From Flavobacteriales bacterium (GTDB lineage: Bacteria > Bacteroidota > Bacteroidia > Flavobacteriales_D > Sanyastnellaceae), in contig JAGYJM010000002.1 of assembly GCA_018402085.1 (NCBI GenBank), forward strand, positions 2,619,501 through 2,683,500: DNA of 64,000 nt, written 5' to 3'. Position 1 is the first letter of the stretch. Every line of letters begins with the position of its first letter. Position numbers and translations under genes: made by a program. Below the pieces are notes generated by a model, which ran no database searches, was not told the DNA's origin, and saw only the letters and a list, made by a program, of their open reading frames with translations. Shown one piece after another: positions 61,602-64,000 of this stretch.

Positions 61602-62921
61602 TCAGTAGCGGTAATGCTCAGGTTTGAACGGCCCTTCTTTTTCCACGCCGATGTACTTCGCCTGATCTTCAGTCAGCTCATCGAGCTCAACGCCGATCTT
61701 CGCGAGGTGCAGACGTGCTACTTTCTCATCGAGGTGCTTAGGAAGTAAGTACACCTGGTTCTCGTATTGGTCGTTATTGTTCCAGAGCTCCATTTGAGCG
61801 AGTGTCTGGTTGGTGAACGAGTTAGACATCACAAACGAAGGGTGACCGGTTGCACAACCGAGATTCACGAGACGGCCTTCTGCAAGCAGAATGACGTCTT
61901 TACCGTCAATGGTGTACTTATCAACCTGTGGTTTGATCGTGTCTTTGGTGTTACCGTAGTTGCTGTTCAACCAGGCGACGTCGATTTCGTTGTCAAAGTG
62001 ACCGATGTTGGCAACAATTGCCTTGTCTTTCATTGATTCGAAGTGACGTCCGGTAAGGATATCTTTATTACCTGTGGCGGTGACTATGATGTCACCTTCT
62101 TTCACGGCATCATCCATCTTCTTTACCTCAAAGCCTTCCATTGCAGCCTGCAGCGCGCAGATAGGGTCAATTTCAGTCACGATCACGCGGCAACCTGCGT
62201 TGCGCAGTGAGTCTGCAGAACCCTTACCAACGTCTCCGTAACCTGCAACGACCGCCACTTTACCAGCCATCATCACGTCAGTGGCACGACGGATCGCATC
62301 CACACAAGATTCGCGGCATCCGTACTTATTGTCGAATTTTGACTTGGTAACGGAGTCATTCACATTGATCGCCGGCATCGGGAGAGTACCCGCTTTTACG
62401 CGATCGTAGAGGCGCAGCACACCCGTGGTGGTTTCTTCAGAAATCCCCTTTACACCCTTAGCAATCTCCGGATAGTTATCAAGCACGATGTTGGTGAGGT
62501 CACCTCCGTCATCGAGAATCATATTCAACGGCGCTTTGTCTTCGCCAAAGAACAGCGTCTGCTCGATACACCAATCGTATTCTTCTTCTGTCAGCCCTTT
62601 CCATGCAAAGACCGGAATACCGGCTGCGGCAATTGCGGCAGCGGCGTGATCCTGTGTTGAAAAAATGTTGCATGAAGCCCAGCGCACATCAGCACCCAGG
62701 TCTACAAGCGTCTCAATCAGCACAGCGGTCTGAATGGTCATGTGGAGGCACCCTGAAATACGCGCACCGGCGAGTGGCTTAGCAGCGCCAAACTCTTCTC
62801 GCAGCGCCATCAATCCTGGCATCTCTGCTTCAGCGAGTTCAATTTCTTTACGGCCCCAATCTGCAAGGGTAATGTCTTTTACCTTGTAGGGCAGTACTTC
62901 GGTTTGTGTTGATACACTCAT
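61602..62921 (-). CDS. ahcY: Adenosylhomocysteinase
   Basis: AhcY splits S-adenosylhomocysteine into adenosine and homocysteine, clearing the product inhibitor of methylation. I start at [20 protein letters not shown] (62921), giving 439 residues; the frame extends 27 codons further through a region holding the promoter. Motifs are [50 protein letters not shown], the NAD loop [12 protein letters not shown] (227-234), and the C-terminal MELWNNN and KPEHYRY-like FKPEHYRY end. It is divergent from the phosphopantetheinyl transferase gene. Confidence 0.97.
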   Translation of the reverse strand: MSVSTQTEVLPYKVKDITLADWGRKEIELAEAEMPGLMALREEFGAAKPLAGARISGCLHMTIQTAVLIETLVDLGADVRWASCNIFSTQDHAAAAIAAAGIPVFAWKGLTEEEYDWCIEQTLFFGEDKAPLNMILDDGGDLTNIVLDNYPEIAKGVKGISEETTTGVLRLYDRVKAGTLPMPAINVNDSVTKSKFDNKYGCRESCVDAIRRATDVMMAGKVAVVAGYGDVGKGSADSLRNAGCRVIVTEIDPICALQAAMEGFEVKKMDDAVKEGDIIVTATGNKDILTGRHFESMKDKAIVANIGHFDNEIDVAWLNSNYGNTKDTIKPQVDKYTIDGKDVILLAEGRLVNLGCATGHPSFVMSNSFTNQTLAQMELWNNNDQYENQVYLLPKHLDEKVARLHLAKIGVELDELTEDQAKYIGVEKEGPFKPEHYRY

Positions 62922-62954
62922 TGGAAAACGTTGATTTACATTGTAATCTAGGTG

Positions 62955-62962
62955 CAAAGGTA
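62955..62962 (-). promoter_or_regulatory. Promoter -7 box of ahcY
   Basis: The minus strand reads TACCTTTG followed by CA, matching TAnnTTTG, about 34 bases before the ahcY ATG. A TTG is present upstream but at 11 bases, shorter than usual. Confidence 0.5.
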
Positions 62963-63049
62963 TGCAATTCGCACAACCTTTTCTTTGCACAATTGCCTTC
63001 ATTACACCTGAAGTTTCCTTTTGTTCGCGGGAGAAGATATCTTAGCAAC

Positions 63050-63676
63050 GTGTCGCTGATAGCAAGAATAGAGTGGCCTGAAGGGCATCGAATGGCCTTT
63101 TGGAAATTAGACGAGCCGGTCAATGACCTTTTGGTGCGTCTGCCCCTGAATCCGGCCGATGAGGCCGAAAAAGAAAAGATCAATCACCCGAAGCGACTGA
63201 AAGAATGGTGTGTGTCGCGCGCAGCCCTGCGGCTCGGACTATCGTCTGACCTACCCGTTCGGTACCACGCCAATGGCAAGCCTTATCTTGATGGCGCTGA
63301 ACTGACCCTCTCTCACTGTCTGCCAATTGCCGGGGCGTTGATTCATCCCCAGTTTGCCGGCATGGACATTCAGGTGCCTGATGAAAAACTTGAGCGGATT
63401 CAAGAGAAGTTCGCACATCCTGAAGAGCTTGATTTCGCGCTGAAAAGCGCGGATGCGTTAGACGCTCTGACCATTCTGTGGAGTGCCAAAGAGGCCTTAT
63501 TTAAGGTATACGGACAAGAAAAGGCCTTCGCCGATCAGCTGCGTATTGATCCTTTTACACCGGGACAGACACACCTTTCGGCATCCGTGGAAGTCAGGCC
63601 AGGTGAGTGGGTTCCTCACGGCATCCGATGCTTTCGCATCGAAGATCACTGGGTGGTCATCGTCACCAGTATTTAA
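63050..63676 (+). CDS. 4'-phosphopantetheinyl transferase
   Basis: This enzyme moves the phosphopantetheine arm from CoA onto a carrier protein. I place the start at GTG 63050 (208 residues), since the upstream part of the frame runs through the ahcY promoter; an ATG at residue 15 is another option. It is the Sfp-like (two-half) type: FAGMDIQVPDEKLERIQEKF carries the Mg ligand Asp106, and WSAKEALFKVYG (144-155) is the second motif. RLKEWCVSRAALRLGL precedes them. It is the only PPTase in the window; its carrier is not seen. Confidence 0.9.
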   Translation: MSLIARIEWPEGHRMAFWKLDEPVNDLLVRLPLNPADEAEKEKINHPKRLKEWCVSRAALRLGLSSDLPVRYHANGKPYLDGAELTLSHCLPIAGALIHPQFAGMDIQVPDEKLERIQEKFAHPEELDFALKSADALDALTILWSAKEALFKVYGQEKAFADQLRIDPFTPGQTHLSASVEVRPGEWVPHGIRCFRIEDHWVVIVTSI

Positions 63677-63684
63677 ACCCTCAA

Positions 63685-63715
63685 CAAAAAAGCCCTCCAA
63701 TTGGAGGGCTTTCTG
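63685..63715 (+). terminator. Bidirectional terminator between the PPTase gene and rpmH
   Basis: AAAAAAGCCCTCCAATTGGAGGGCTTTCT is a near-perfect palindrome (AGCCCTCCAA/TTGGAGGGCT, 63691-63710). It serves both convergent genes: TTTCT on the plus strand and TTTTTT on the minus strand. Confidence 0.9.
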
Positions 63716-63733
63716 TATTTCTTGGTCAGTGGC

Positions 63734-63901
63734 TTAGCGCTCAATGCCTTTGTGGCGACGCTCGTCACTAACAGTGAGTTTCTTGCGACCTTTCTTGCGA
63801 CGTGATGCCAAGACACGACGACCATTGGCCGTGGCCATGCGGCTGCGGAATCCGTGCTTATTGCGACGCTTGCGCTTGGATGGTTGGAATGTTCTTTTCA
63901 T
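63734..63901 (-). CDS. rpmH: 50S ribosomal protein L34
   Basis: This 55-residue, strongly basic ribosomal protein reads [20 protein letters not shown] followed by [20 protein letters not shown] and a C-terminal extension [15 protein letters not shown]. The [22 protein letters not shown] start is the universal L34 signature. The extension beyond the usual 44-46 residues is typical of Bacteroidota. It has its own well-formed promoter and ends at a shared terminator. Confidence 0.98.
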   Translation of the reverse strand: MKRTFQPSKRKRRNKHGFRSRMATANGRRVLASRRKKGRKKLTVSDERRHKGIER

Positions 63902-63937
63902 CGTTTCCTGGTTTTTCGCCTTTTCTCAAAGGGAGTG

Positions 63938-63968
63938 CAAAGATAAGCTTTCGTGCTAAAACCACAAA
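63938..63968 (-). promoter_or_regulatory. Promoter of rpmH, complete -33/-7 pair
   Basis: On the minus strand TTTG (63968-63965) and TATCTTTG (63945-63938) are separated by 19 bases, the textbook Bacteroidota arrangement. The leader to the L34 ATG is about 30 bases. This is the best-formed promoter in the window. Confidence 0.75.
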
Positions 63969-64000
63969 CATCTGTTCGCTTTTCAGCGCTTTACTGTGAC

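Overview
The window is a housekeeping-rich chromosome segment of a Bacteroidota bacterium, most likely a marine or aquatic Flavobacteriales member (Cryomorphaceae/Schleiferiaceae-like). The evidence is a type IX secretion and gliding block (porV, porU, a PorP/SprF homologue, gldJ), a T9SS C-terminal sorting domain on a surface protein, several promoter boxes of the Bacteroidota type TAnnTTTG, very weak Shine-Dalgarno signals, and a caa3-type oxidase cluster in the Bacteroidota gene order. I saw no prophage, IS element, CRISPR array, rRNA or tRNA. The taxonomic placement is inference.

Layout. 1-2475: the 3' end of an FG-GAP surface protein, a small XRE regulator, a coiled-coil protein with a possible frameshift, and a palindromic repeat. 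2476-7624: Na+/H+ antiporter NhaD, an amino-acid dehydrogenase, AnmK and an acyl-CoA dehydrogenase. 7702-14827: a membrane-anchored protein with a propeller-like C-terminus, RecG, and PDH E2 plus E1-alpha. 14887-28206: cytidine deaminase, a VTC/DUF4956 polyphosphate-type pair, IspF, PorV, PorU, a SprF-like protein, GldJ, MurF and TyrS. 28385-33843: a PiT-like transporter, a repeat-bearing gap with a possible gene remnant, a LuxE-like adenylating enzyme, a lipoprotein, an Na/Pi cotransporter with a PhoU tail, and a small MORN-like secreted protein. 33890-39868: a 1992-residue surface protein built from lamin-tail domains, OB-fold-like domains, GCTD repeats and a dockerin-like end.

40098-51121 is a surface polysaccharide locus: RNase HII, a GT4 glycosyltransferase, a flippase, a Wzz-like protein, an O-antigen-ligase-like protein, GDP-fucose synthase and a WecA/TagO-like initiating transferase. 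Two paralogous RemB/Wzi-like outer-membrane proteins flank the last of these. 51172-56451 is a cytochrome oxidase assembly operon: CyoE, two subunit-III-like proteins, subunit IV, two SCO-like proteins, DUF420 and a small CxxC membrane protein. One SCO copy has lost its copper ligands, and a perfect terminator-like hairpin lies inside its first codons. 56512-61235: an OmpA-like protein, a TolC plus membrane-fusion pair, TsaB and a Rieske-like protein without cluster ligands. 61236-64000: two 83-bp direct repeats around a palindromic element, AhcY, a 4'-phosphopantetheinyl transferase and ribosomal protein L34 (rpmH).

The genes fit one theme: building and decorating the cell envelope of a T9SS-using, aerobically respiring bacterium. 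The least expected signals are the ligand-less SCO paralogue with its internal terminator, the ligand-less Rieske-like protein, a dispersed palindromic repeat family seen in three gaps, and the modular giant protein with a recent 570-bp internal duplication.
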